Assembly: GCF_004116385.1 (NCBI RefSeq)
Contig: NZ_PEIB01000003.1
Location: forward strand, 1-64,000
Direction: 5' to 3'
From: Veronia nyctiphanis
GTDB taxonomy: Bacteria; Pseudomonadota; Gammaproteobacteria; Enterobacterales; Vibrionaceae
DNA length: 64,000 nucleotides
A model generated the notes under the pieces. It saw only the letters and a program-made list of their open reading frames with translations. It did not search any database and was not told where the DNA came from. The position numbers were made by a program, and so were the translations under genes. Positions 38,272 through 47,930 of the stretch are shown in pieces (position 1 is the stretch's first letter; each line of letters starts with the position of its first letter).

Positions 38272-39700
38272 ATGAGCAGTATTTTTCAATCTGTCTCTCT
38301 CTCAGCCGTGCTACTTGCTTCATCATTCATTTCATTATCTTCAGTCGCACATCAATCAGAGATCGAGTCACCACTTTCATCTGTCCGTTCAGGTGGTAAA
38401 ACAACAACCAAAACAACCGGCGCGAATGCTTTCTCCCAGCCTGCGTCTAATCTACCGATGACCGACAGGTTAGACTTCAGTGTCGGAAACAGTTTTTTTC
38501 GTAATCCTTGGATTGCTGCGCCTTCGACAACCGATGCACGCGATGGCCTCGGGCCATTGTTCAATACCAATGGTTGCCAAAACTGTCACATAAAGGATGG
38601 TAGGGGACACCCGCCTGAAACTGGGGACCCACACACCGTCTCGCTCTTGTTGCGTCTGAGTGTGCCTGCGATGACAGCCGAAGAGAAACGGCAACTCATC
38701 ATTGATGGCAATATCCCAGAACCAAATTACGGCGGTCAATTGCAGGACTTTGCGATACCGGGTTCGTGCCGGAAGGAAAAGTGAATGTGACATACACAAA
38801 GGTAATCGAAACCTTTGCTGATGGCACAACCGTTGCGTTGCGAAAACCTGAGTTTTTTATCAGTCATCTTGCTTATGGCCAAATGCGGGAGGATGTCGAA
38901 ATCTCTCCCCGTGTGGCGCCGCCCATGATCGGTCTCGGTCTTCTCGAATCTATTTCAGACAAGGCACTGCTTGCCATTGCAAAAGAGCAAAAACAGCAAA
39001 ACCTCGGTGTCTCTGGACGACCTAATCAGGTATGGGATGTTGAAAAACAGAAAACGGTGATTGGACGTTTTGGCTGGAAAGCCGGACAACCTTCACTGAT
39101 GCAGCAAAATGCATCCGCCTTCAATGGGGATCTGGGCTTGACCAGCCGCCTATTCCCTGTCGAAAACTGCACCTCTTCTCAGTCTGTTTGTAAGACAATG
39201 CCCAGCGGTGGTAGCCTGAAGTGACAGATAAAGTGCTTAACTTCGTTGAGTTCTACAGTCAGCATCTTGCTGTGCCTGCACGGCGTAATATGAGCGAGCC
39301 AGGTGTTAAGCGAGGAGAGATGCTTTTCGAGCAATCAGGCTGCGTGAGTTGCCACCGGCCAACGATAAAAACGGCTGTCAGAGCAGACCGACAAGCATTG
39401 AGTCAGCAAACAATTCACCCATACACAGATCTATTGCTACATGATATGGGGGAGGGGCTGGCAGATAACCGAAGCGAATTTGTTGCTAATGGACGAGAGT
39501 GGCGTACACCTCCTCTTTGGGGGCTTGGTTACACAGAAGAAGTTAACGGTCACACGTCGTTTTTGCATGACGGTCGGGCCCGCAACGAGCTTGAGGCTGT
39601 TTTGTGGCATGGCGGAGAGGCAGAAACCAGCAAGCAGCGAGTGCTTAAAATGTCAAAGCAAGAACGCGATGATCTCGTGGCTTTCCTTAAATCACTATAA
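38272..39700 (+). pseudogene. Di-haem oxidoreductase (DUF1111), two frameshifts
   Basis: Exported c-type cytochrome-like protein with restored length about 476 aa. A signal peptide is followed by NGCQNCH (first haem) and, in the last part, SGCVSCHRP (second haem). TDARDGLGPLFNTNGC and FLHDGRARNELEAVLWHGGEA are typical of DUF1111 proteins. Frame one to two: adding a base near 38763 gives FAIPGFVPEGKVNVTYTK. Frame two to three: adding one near 39214 gives SGGSPEVTDKVLNFV. Both are single-base losses. The protein lies between two imelysins in an iron operon and probably handles electrons for a periplasmic iron step. Confidence 0.83.
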
Positions 39701-39711
39701 ACATTAATCTT

Positions 39712-40743
39712 ATGAAAATTAGCAATGTAAACCTTTCTCGTCTCTTTTTGTTGCCAACGTTTTGCGTGTCTTTGGCACAGCTCACCGGATGTCAGTCTGC
39801 GAATCAATTACAACCCAATGTCAGGCTTTGGCATGTTCAACAAGAATCAGCTGACGCTTTTTCGCGTGAAGCGAATGCATTGAACCAATCTGTTCACCGT
39901 TACTGCATACATGAGGGAAGCCATCCTGAGCTGCTGCTCAACCTGCGCAAGGATTGGAAAGAAACCATGAATGCGTGGATGTCTTTGCAAGGCGTTGATA
40001 TGGGCTCTGAAGAGCTACTTTCTCTCAGTTGGCAAATACAGTTTTATCCCGACAAGAAAAACACGACAGGTAGAAAAATTTCTGAACTGTTAAAGCAAGA
40101 TACGCCGTTGACATCTGAGTACATAGCGGCGCAGAGCGTTGCTGTTCAGGGGCTGGGGGCCATGGAGTGGATGCTATTTGATAGTACCTCAGACATGCTT
40201 ACCCCCCGTCACTGCGAGCTTGCTGTTGCCATCTCTCAGCATTTGAGCCGTTCAGCACGCGCATACCGTGAAGCATGGGAAATAAATCCTTTCTCTATGG
40301 CTGATGAGATGGCCGAAACCAGAAATACTCTGTCAGCGCTTAGTCACCAGTTGGATCGTGTTATGAAAAAGCTGTCGATGCCACTTGGTAAGCCCGGGCT
40401 TCCTAAGTCCTACCAAGCAGAGGCATGGCGCTCTCAGCAGTCATTAGCGTTCTTGAAGCAAAGCATCATCAGTATGAGTCGCCTATACCAAGCGGATTTG
40501 AACGTGTTGTTACGAGAGAAGGGGCATGAGGCGTTGGCAGCTCGCCTGTCTGAACATTGGCGAATTGCCTTGGACAGTGTGCCAGAATCAGACGGCATGA
40601 GAGGTCGCCTTGAAACTGTGAGGGGCTATCAATCGCTACTGACCGTTTACAACAATTTGGAGTACATTCAGTTAGCAATAAGCGATGAGGTTGCGCCTTT
40701 GCTTGGCGTTGTTGTTGGCTTCAACTCAACAGATGGTGATTAA
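39712..40743 (+). CDS. Second imelysin-like lipoprotein
   Basis: Lipoprotein of 343 aa with lipobox LTGC. It shows the imelysin scaffold (DWKETMNAWMSLQGVDMG, WQIQFYPDKKNTTGRKI, GAMEWMLFDS) but where the first imelysin has GYHAIE, this one has GLGAMEW, so the metal His is replaced. It probably acts as a partner without the same metal site. It follows the di-haem gene by 11 bp and overlaps the next gene by one base (TAATG), so all are one operon. Confidence 0.8.
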   Translation: MKISNVNLSRLFLLPTFCVSLAQLTGCQSANQLQPNVRLWHVQQESADAFSREANALNQSVHRYCIHEGSHPELLLNLRKDWKETMNAWMSLQGVDMGSEELLSLSWQIQFYPDKKNTTGRKISELLKQDTPLTSEYIAAQSVAVQGLGAMEWMLFDSTSDMLTPRHCELAVAISQHLSRSARAYREAWEINPFSMADEMAETRNTLSALSHQLDRVMKKLSMPLGKPGLPKSYQAEAWRSQQSLAFLKQSIISMSRLYQADLNVLLREKGHEALAARLSEHWRIALDSVPESDGMRGRLETVRGYQSLLTVYNNLEYIQLAISDEVAPLLGVVVGFNSTDGD

Positions 40744-41843
40744 TGCAACAGGTTAACCTCACACGTCGACAACTTATCAAGTCTTCTCTTGCTACGATTG
40801 TTATCGGCTCTGGTGCCACTGTATTGTCTGGTTGTCAGTCAACATCTGGCTCACGTCTGCTATATCTTGGCAGTGCAAGAACGCCGGCGGGAAGTTATTG
40901 TGTTTCCGCCGCTGGAGAAGATGGGAAGCAACGATTTAGTGTGCCCTTGCCTGCAAGAGGGCATGGAATAGCGATTGATCGCCTTGGTGATATGGCGTTC
41001 GTCTTTGCGCGTCGACCCGGGGAATATATTCAGCCATTTAACTGGCAAACGGGCCAAACTGCGCCATTGTATCGAGCACCTGAAGACAGGTATTTTTATG
41101 GACACGGCGTGGTTTCGGCTGACGGTCTTTTGTATGTCACTGAAGGGGAAGTCAAAACAAGCCGCGGTATTATTGGTGTCTACACGGTTTCATCTATCGG
41201 TGAGCTCCACAAGCTAAAAGAGTTCACCGACTTCGGTATTGGTCCTCATGAAGTGGTCTTGGTGGATGAGGACACATTAGGAATAGGTGTAGGAGGCGTT
41301 CACACCAAAGGACGAGAGCCACAAAATATCGAGTCGATGAAACCTGAACTTGTACTCATTAATCGTCACACGGGGCGGATCGTAGAAAGGCATCGTCTCG
41401 ATGATCACAAGCTTAGTATCCGTCACCTTGCAGTTGGCCCCAATGGTGAGGTGTTAACGGGGCAACAGTATCGAGGTGACAGCAGCCAGTCTGTTCCTCT
41501 TGTCGCCATATACCATCCAGAAAACGGATATCACTCGCTCAAAGCGGAGCCAGAACAGTGGGCAAGGTTTAATCACTACATAGCAAGTATCGCCTGTACG
41601 GAAAAATATATTTACGCGACATCGCCCCGAGGCAACTGCTTTGGTATTTGGTCATTAGAAACGGGTGAGTTGATTACCTTAAAACCTCTTATTGATGCGT
41701 CAGGTGCTGTTATTGTTGAGGATTCTGTTGCATTGAGTTCAGGTAGTGGGAAAGTCGTGTCTATAGATTCAGATAACACTACATTTTATAAGGCCTCTGA
41801 CGTACTTTGGGACAATCATTGGAGTGCAGTGAATCTGATTTGA
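40743..41843 (+). CDS. Tat-exported DUF1513 lipoprotein
   Basis: Protein of 366 aa with a twin-arginine signal (LTRRQLIKSSLATIV) and lipobox LSGC. The remainder is beta-rich and propeller-like (RGHGIAIDRLGDMAFVFARRPG, FYGHGVVSADGLLYVTEGE, GIGPHEVVLVDEDTLGIG) as in DUF1513. It is the last gene of the imelysin/di-haem unit. The same four-protein group occurs in Fur-controlled iron operons of pseudomonads, so a periplasmic role in iron acquisition is inferred. Folding before export suggests a cofactor. Confidence 0.83.
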   Translation: MQQVNLTRRQLIKSSLATIVIGSGATVLSGCQSTSGSRLLYLGSARTPAGSYCVSAAGEDGKQRFSVPLPARGHGIAIDRLGDMAFVFARRPGEYIQPFNWQTGQTAPLYRAPEDRYFYGHGVVSADGLLYVTEGEVKTSRGIIGVYTVSSIGELHKLKEFTDFGIGPHEVVLVDEDTLGIGVGGVHTKGREPQNIESMKPELVLINRHTGRIVERHRLDDHKLSIRHLAVGPNGEVLTGQQYRGDSSQSVPLVAIYHPENGYHSLKAEPEQWARFNHYIASIACTEKYIYATSPRGNCFGIWSLETGELITLKPLIDASGAVIVEDSVALSSGSGKVVSIDSDNTTFYKASDVLWDNHWSAVNLI

Positions 41844-41935
41844 GAATTAAGTGACTGTTTTATCAGTTGCATAGAAATAAGACTTCACTCTCTTTCTTTG
41901 TTTGCCATAATTAAAGTGAAGAAGGGGGGTGATGC

Positions 41936-43585
41936 ATGTCGGTAATGCGTTCAAGATTCTGGACACTTGTTCTTGTTTCAATTTTTATTTCAAGCGCTAC
42001 TGCCGTCGAGTTAACAGGCGAAAAGGCTGTTCCTGTTTCAGATGTTGCATGGATTGATGATGTAGAAGGTGAAGTCGGACATCTGGTTCACAAAAAACTC
42101 CTCACATCGCTTTATTTCCGTTTTTCTTACCAGCCGTTGTGGATTGATGGCATGGCAAAAGATGAACTGGAAACACAGGTTAATGTCATTTCTCTTTCAG
42201 GTATAAGTACTGAATTTGCTTGGCGTGCAACTGTTCTGAGGGACGCCAAAATGTCAGCCGACTGGCGCGTCTACGATGTTTTTGCCACAGACACTCTTCT
42301 CTCATTGATGAGTTACAATAGCCTTATTGCAGAACGAGGAAGAGATTGGCTCTTTGGCAAAGGCGTCGATATCGAACTCCCTCTTCCTGATTTTCAGCAG
42401 GTCTCCCAACTTGTTAATGCCGCGAGTAGGAATGGCTTGTATCCCTATATCGATAGCTTGAGACCGCAACCTAAGCAGTATTGGGCGATGGTGAAGGCAA
42501 TCATCTCATTGCAAGAGCTCGAGCCTTTACACTGGCCTACCTTTCAGCAAAAAGGTCTTATAAAACCGAAATACCGACTTAATAAATCTGATGCGCTGAT
42601 CACCAGTTTAATGCGGCATGGCGTGCTTGATGTTTCAACAGCTCGTAGGCTGATTGTTAACCAAACAGACAGATATGTCCCTGAACTTGTCGAGGCAGTC
42701 AGGCGATTTCAGACACGACACGGCTTAAAGTCAGACGGTGTGATTGGCTCTCAAACAAAAAAATGGTTGAACAAAACCCCAAAAGATAGGGTGAAGCTCA
42801 TCGCATTGAATATAGAGCGAATGCGCTATTGGCCTGTGAAAACCCATCAAGTCATCTTTGTGAATATCCCCGGCTACGAATTGGACCTATGGATGGATGA
42901 CAAAGTGGTATTAAACAGCAAAGTGATTGTGGGGCGGCCCAGCAGAAAAACCCCCATTTTCAATGCGCACGTGAACTCCGTGGTCCTTAACCCCCATTGG
43001 AATGTTCCTATCAAAATCATGCGCAAAGATATTCTGCCTAAAGCGTCTCGTGACAGTAATTATTTGACTGAAAACCGGTATCGGGTGTTGAACAGTTGGG
43101 TGAAATCGACTGAGATACCTGTTGAGGATATCGACTGGACGACGTTTAAGCCACACACATTTCCTTACCGGTTACAGCAGGCTCCGGGCAAACAGAATGC
43201 CTTAGGTCTTTATAAGTTTAATATTCCAAACAACAATGCGATTTACCTGCATGACACGCCAGCGAAAAGCTTATTTGACGAGGGGCGGCGAGCTTTCAGT
43301 TCTGGTTGTGTTCGGGTCGAGCAAGCGCAGGTTTTGGCTGAACTACTTCTTCACCGCTCTGGGCTTGAAAAGCGCCGTTATGCGAAATACAAGAAAACCT
43401 TCACGACCAAACAGGTTTCTCTCAAAGAGAGAATTGATGTGCATGCCATCTATCAAACTGCTTGGGTAAATGCACAAGGAAACGTCGAATACCGTGATGA
43501 TGTGTATCAATATGACATCGCCCCCGAATTTGAACGTACACAGCTTGATTGGCCCCCTACATTACTGACCAAAAATCAACTTTAG
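41936..43585 (+). CDS. ldtD: L,D-transpeptidase (LdtD/YcbB type)
   Basis: Periplasmic peptidoglycan cross-linking enzyme making 3-3 bonds. A signal peptide (LVLVSIFISSATA) is followed by a long N-terminal domain, a peptidoglycan-binding segment (VEAVRRFQTRHGLKSDGVIG) and the YkuD catalytic domain with HDTP and AFSSGCVRVEQA; the catalytic Cys is residue 458. A 549-aa length matches YcbB-type enzymes (about 600 aa). It precedes mepK, the same order as in E. coli (ycbB-ycbK-ycbL). The start is ATG 41936 behind a G-rich Shine-Dalgarno. Confidence 0.9.
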   Translation: MSVMRSRFWTLVLVSIFISSATAVELTGEKAVPVSDVAWIDDVEGEVGHLVHKKLLTSLYFRFSYQPLWIDGMAKDELETQVNVISLSGISTEFAWRATVLRDAKMSADWRVYDVFATDTLLSLMSYNSLIAERGRDWLFGKGVDIELPLPDFQQVSQLVNAASRNGLYPYIDSLRPQPKQYWAMVKAIISLQELEPLHWPTFQQKGLIKPKYRLNKSDALITSLMRHGVLDVSTARRLIVNQTDRYVPELVEAVRRFQTRHGLKSDGVIGSQTKKWLNKTPKDRVKLIALNIERMRYWPVKTHQVIFVNIPGYELDLWMDDKVVLNSKVIVGRPSRKTPIFNAHVNSVVLNPHWNVPIKIMRKDILPKASRDSNYLTENRYRVLNSWVKSTEIPVEDIDWTTFKPHTFPYRLQQAPGKQNALGLYKFNIPNNNAIYLHDTPAKSLFDEGRRAFSSGCVRVEQAQVLAELLLHRSGLEKRRYAKYKKTFTTKQVSLKERIDVHAIYQTAWVNAQGNVEYRDDVYQYDIAPEFERTQLDWPPTLLTKNQL

Positions 43586-43793
43586 CCTTCCCCCATGTGA
43601 TATTTAGCCAGATATTTATATCTGGCTTTTGAACCCAAGATCCTGATTCCTAGATCAAACTTCCATCCGTCTCAAAAATGTGACGCAAGTTGCGTTTGAC
43701 GCCGAAATGCGATGTGGATAAAGTTCGGCTTCAACAAAGCGTCGAGTGCATTTAATTCGACATGATGTCTCATTTTTTAATCATTGGGTGGAT

Positions 43794-44351
43794 ATGAACG
43801 ACTTTAACCCGAATCGTCGAAAATTTGTGATGTCTGGTGCTGCATTAGCGACTGGTGCTCTTATCCTGCCTTCCAGTGTGTGGGCTCAGGGAAGTGTTAG
43901 CCCCGATATCAGAGAACTTTCTCTGTTCAATGCTCATACATCAGAGTCAGCCAGCGAATGTTACTTCGACGGAAGCGGTTATGTTCCCTCTGCGCTAAAG
44001 GTGTTTAATCATTTATGTCGCGATCATCGTCAGAACAAATCGATTGACCTCGACCCGAGGCTTTACGACCAGTTGGTTGCAATAAAGCACATCCTGAAGA
44101 CAGATAAACGCTGTGTGGTCCTCTCTGGTTACCGCTCAGAAGAGACCAACAACATGCTAAGAAAACGCGGTGGCGGTCAGGCTTTAAAAAGTTTTCACAT
44201 CACTGGGCAGGCCATCGATTTCACAATTGAGGGGATTCCTCTGAAGCGAATTCGCCAAGCGGCTATGTCATTGAAAGCAGGTGGTGTGGGTTTTTACCCT
44301 AAAAGTAACTTCATACACATTGATACTGGCCCAGTGAGATACTGGGGATAG
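43794..44351 (+). CDS. mepK: Peptidoglycan endopeptidase of the DUF882/M15 family (MepK/YcbK type)
   Basis: Exported murein endopeptidase of about 185 aa from ATG 43794. A Tat-type signal (NRRKFVMSGAALATGALI) leads into the M15-like domain: CVVLSGYRSEETNNMLR, SFHITGQAIDFTIEG (zinc His and Asp) and GVGFYPKSNFIHIDTGP (second His pair). E. coli MepK cleaves 3-3 cross-links, which makes good sense next to an L,D-transpeptidase. The frame is open to 43746, but the extra residues do not look like a signal peptide. A strong terminator follows. Confidence 0.88.
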   Translation: MNDFNPNRRKFVMSGAALATGALILPSSVWAQGSVSPDIRELSLFNAHTSESASECYFDGSGYVPSALKVFNHLCRDHRQNKSIDLDPRLYDQLVAIKHILKTDKRCVVLSGYRSEETNNMLRKRGGGQALKSFHITGQAIDFTIEGIPLKRIRQAAMSLKAGGVGFYPKSNFIHIDTGPVRYWG

Positions 44352-44352
44352 T

Positions 44353-44378
44353 AAAAAAGCGCCTGAAGGCGCTTTTTT
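44353..44378 (+). terminator. Terminator after mepK
   Basis: A perfect 11-bp stem (AAAAAAGCGCC with GGCGCTTTTTT) and loop TGAA, ending in six T. It separates mepK from the convergent olsF-like gene. Confidence 0.87.
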
Positions 44379-44429
44379 CATTGTGGTGAAGAGTGTCGAC
44401 GTTGTTGTCTTTGCGCGATTAACGACGTT

Positions 44430-46158
44430 TTAAGCGTCATTCACGATATGGCGCTCTATATATCGCTTGCGCTTTTTATTGGTCAGCTTGGTTAAATCAA
44501 CCATGACCAAACCATCTATACAGTTTGCAAAGTCAGGGTCAATACTGAAATCAAGGAATGACACGCCCCCTTTTTCACACACTTCGCTGTACTGCTTATA
44601 GAGCGTTGGAATACTGGTTCCCATGTGATCAAGTAGCATTTTGAGCTTCTTTAAATCAGCGTCATAGTCATCACCAGAAAAGTGTCCTGCAAGCAGATTT
44701 TCATTTGTTGGATCAAAGCGGAAAGGACGTTTTGATCTAGCAAATGTTTCTTCCGAGCCAAAGTAGGTCTGATAAAACAAAATCAGAAGTTCTTTTGCAG
44801 GTTGTGGCATTGCGTTACTGATTGTGACTGGGCCAAAAAGGTAACGATAATGCGGATGTTTTGCTATAAATGCACCAATTCCCATCCACAGATAATCAAG
44901 ACTCCGTTTGCCCCAGTATTTGGGCTGTACAAAACTGCGTCCCAACTCAAGACCGTTGTCGAGATATGGCTTCATACCGTCGTCATAGTCAAACAAGGTT
45001 GCGGTATAGACATACTTCATGCCGTAGTTGACGATGACGGCTTGCGTATCGCAAAATCGGTATGCGCCAACAATTTCATGGACTTGAGGGTCCCAAAGCA
45101 CCAAGTGGAAATAGTGTTCATCGTACTTATCGATGTCACGGCGCAGTCCTGTTCCCTCGCCGACAGCTCGAAAGGTAAATTCCCTCAAGCGACCTATTTC
45201 TCGCATCACAGCGGATTCTTGGTTGTATAGATGAAGATAGATTTCTTTTCCATCAGGCGTAATGCCAGAAGCTCGCTATTTTTTAGCTCATCCCTTAAGC
45301 TCAAAGGTGATTCGGGTGAGGCAATGGCGGACTCTGTGGGAAATACACCAGATCGCTTTTTACCAATTTGATAAAGGTGCTTATAAAACAGCTTTACTCT
45401 GGATTTGATATCGAGGTTGGCCGACGCGTTGTAACTGCTATGCGGTATAGCTTCGCCGATAGTCAGAGTAATGTTGTTGTCTTCTTGACCGAACATTTCT
45501 TTTACGAGTAACAGAGTGGACAAAGGTTTATAGACCATAGATGCGCCATAGAACACTGCAGAATTTCGACCCTTTACATGAATAGGTAAAATTGGTGACT
45601 GCGTCTTGCTGGCAATCCGAAGAAATCCACTGTTCCATTTACCGTCTTTCACCCCCGTTGGCGCAAGCCTTGATACTTCACCTGCTGGGAAAATGATCAG
45701 AGCGCCTTCATTGTTTAACCACTCATCAATCTTCCTCAGGTTTTCTTTTGGCGTATTACCTTGCATGTTATTTACCGGAAGCAGGCAATTTTGCATCGGG
45801 TTGATTTGCATCAAAAGGTTATTTGCGACAGCTTTAACATCAGGTCTGATTTCACGTACCAGTTTAAGGAGTGCAAGCCCGTCAAGGCTGCCTATCGGGT
45901 GATTGGCGATGATCACAACACGACCCGTTGTAGGAATGCGTTCACGTTCTCTGTCTGTCGTCATGTAGCTGAAATTGAAATACTCAAGGACCTGCTCAAC
46001 AAACTCAAAACCTTTAAGGTGGGGATATTTCTCGGCGAATTCCTCAAAGGCTTGCTGGTTAAGTAACTTCCTAAGCGTTGAGCTAACAGGCGCGCAAGCC
46101 AAGGCTTTTGAGCCAGTTGTGGGTAGTTTTTGTCAAGAACCTTGTCAATATCAAACAT
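44430..46158 (-). pseudogene. olsF: Bifunctional ornithine-lipid acyltransferase (OlsF-like), two frameshifts
   Basis: Membrane-associated acyltransferase that makes ornithine lipids, of about 576 aa when restored. Order fits OlsF: an N-terminal PlsC/OlsA-like O-acyltransferase (ANHPIGSLDGLALL, IIFPAGEVSR) then a C-terminal GNAT/OlsB-like N-acyltransferase (VGAYRFCDTQAV, LELGRSFVQPKYWGKRSLDYLW). The start is MFDIDKVLDKNYPQLAQKPW at 46158. A base added near 46072 gives AQRLRKLLNQQAFEEFAEKY, and one added to the four T at 45246-45249 gives LMEKEIYLHLYNQESAVMREI, joining the two domains. V. cholerae has such a protein. It is followed (same strand, upstream) by a metallophosphatase gene 30 bp away. 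Confidence 0.82.
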
Positions 46159-46188
46159 GTTTGTGGTTTACCTTCGTTTGGTCGCCGT

Positions 46189-47010
46189 TTATGCGGCTTT
46201 TTCGTCTTCTCTTCGATGAATCTCTGTCGATTTCTTCGTTGCTAGTTGGTCAGTTTCAGCAAGCAACGTTTCTTGCTCCGTCCAGCGGACCAACTGTATA
46301 TGTCCGTCGAAGTCTTCAGTGAGCGCGGTACAGTTCTCAATCCAGTCACCATCGTTAAGGTACAAAGTGCCGTCATAATCGTTGATGGCAGGGTGATGTA
46401 TGTGTCCACAGACGACGGCATCAACGTCTTTTTTATCAGCAAACTGCACGGCTGCTTTTTCAAATCGCGAAATTGCCACATTTGCTGTTTTCACTCTGGT
46501 TTTGATGTAAGTAGCAAGCGACCAATATGAAAAGCCCAGTCTATTTCTCAACCGAGACCACCATCGGTTGAGGAAGAGAAGTAGATCATAGCCAATGTCA
46601 CCGACCATCGACGTCAGTTTGCTGTGGCAGACGGCGGTATCAAATTCGTCACCATGCAGAGCAAGTATTTTCTTTCCTGATGCCGTGGTATGTGTATAGC
46701 GTGATCTTACTTCTACCTTGCCAAAATCGAACTTAACAAACTCACGTATAGACGCATCGTGATTCCCGGGCACATAAATCAGACGGCATCCGTTATGAGC
46801 TCGTTCGAGAAGTGCTGAAATCACCTGATTGTGTGATTCCGGCCAGAAGTGAGACGCGCTAAGAGACCACAAGTCGACAATGTCACCGACAAGGATGATG
46901 GTCTCGGCATCGTGATGTTTTAAAAAGTCGAGGAGGTAGTTGGCTTTGCAGTCTTTGTTGCCAAGGTGGAGATCAGAAATCCAAAGGGTACGAACTGATT
47001 TTACCTTCAT
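46189..47010 (-). CDS. LpxH-like metallophosphoesterase
   Basis: Calcineurin-like phosphoesterase of 273 aa with all metal blocks: ISDLHLGNKDC, LVGDIVDLWS, VPGNHDASI, ALHGDEFDTAVC, VVCGHIHHP. This is the UDP-2,3-diacylglucosamine diphosphatase (LpxH) superfamily, but as a second, divergent member. In several bacteria such genes sit beside lipid acyltransferases. It lies 30 bp upstream of olsF in the same direction, so phospho-lipid or related substrate processing is an inference. Start ATG 47010. Confidence 0.82.
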   Translation of the reverse strand: MKVKSVRTLWISDLHLGNKDCKANYLLDFLKHHDAETIILVGDIVDLWSLSASHFWPESHNQVISALLERAHNGCRLIYVPGNHDASIREFVKFDFGKVEVRSRYTHTTASGKKILALHGDEFDTAVCHSKLTSMVGDIGYDLLLFLNRWWSRLRNRLGFSYWSLATYIKTRVKTANVAISRFEKAAVQFADKKDVDAVVCGHIHHPAINDYDGTLYLNDGDWIENCTALTEDFDGHIQLVRWTEQETLLAETDQLATKKSTEIHRREDEKAA

Positions 47011-47276
47011 AATCGCCTACTAGTTGAGTCCTTGAGTAATATCGATCCATTAAATGACTAAGCAATTCATTGATAGCCTGATTTATTTGGTGATCGGGTT
47101 ATCAATCGATTACAAACTAACCGTTTGATATGAAGAAAAAGGGTCAATGAGGTGAAGGAACTATTGCAGCTCGTTGTTAGTTTTGTGACAAGCTAATGAG
47201 GTAGGGGAGGACGGATAAAGGCTAACCTGTTATTCTCACTTTCATATTTTTGTTTTTATATTTCTTGGAAATTAAG

Positions 47277-47930
47277 ATGGCATTGAAGTACGAAGTCATC
47301 CCTGTGACGGGCTTTCAACAGAACTGTTCAATCATTTGGTGTGACAAAACAAACGAAGCAGCAATTGTTGACCCCGGTGGCGATGTTTCTTTGTTGCTGG
47401 CAAAAGTGAAGGAACTTGGTGTTGAGGTAAAGCGAGTATTGCTGACTCACGGACACTTGGATCATGTTGGCGGCACCATGGCTATTTCATCCACTTTTAA
47501 CGTCCCTGTCTGGGGCCCAGAGAAAGAGGATGAATTCTGGCTGCAGGCGTTGCCATCGCAAAGCCAAATGTTTGGTTTTGAACATACCGATGCGTTTACT
47601 CCAGATCGTTGGTTTGAAGACGGCGATGAAGTGACTGTGGGTGAGAGTGTACTCACTGTTATCCATGCTCCGGGTCATACGCCAGGACATATTGTCTTTG
47701 TTAGTCTTGAAGATCGTCTTGCGTGGGTTGGTGACGTGCTGTTTTACGGTAGCATAGGAAGAACCGATTTTCCGAAAGGTGATCATGCGACATTGATCAG
47801 TTCAATAAGAGATAAGTTACTTCCTCTGGGGGATGATATTGCGTTTATTCCTGGGCACGGGCCGCAATCAACATTCGGTAACGAAAGAGAGTTTAATCCA
47901 TACGTTGCTGATGGGTTGCCAACGCCTTAA
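47277..47930 (+). CDS. ycbL: MBL-fold hydrolase (YcbL/glyoxalase II-like)
   Basis: Metallo-beta-lactamase-fold protein of 217 aa. LLTHGHLDHVGG is the HxHxDH metal motif, HAPGHTPGHIVFV supplies the next His, and WVGDVLFYGSIGRTDFP and FIPGHGP complete the set. Members of this YcbL group show glyoxalase II-like activity. I start at ATG 47277 (MALKYEVIPVTG); the frame is open 9 codons further. In E. coli ycbL directly follows ycbK, whereas here olsF and a phosphatase on the other strand separate them. It overlaps the 3' end of the convergent next gene by 38 bp. Confidence 0.88.
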   Translation: MALKYEVIPVTGFQQNCSIIWCDKTNEAAIVDPGGDVSLLLAKVKELGVEVKRVLLTHGHLDHVGGTMAISSTFNVPVWGPEKEDEFWLQALPSQSQMFGFEHTDAFTPDRWFEDGDEVTVGESVLTVIHAPGHTPGHIVFVSLEDRLAWVGDVLFYGSIGRTDFPKGDHATLISSIRDKLLPLGDDIAFIPGHGPQSTFGNEREFNPYVADGLPTP

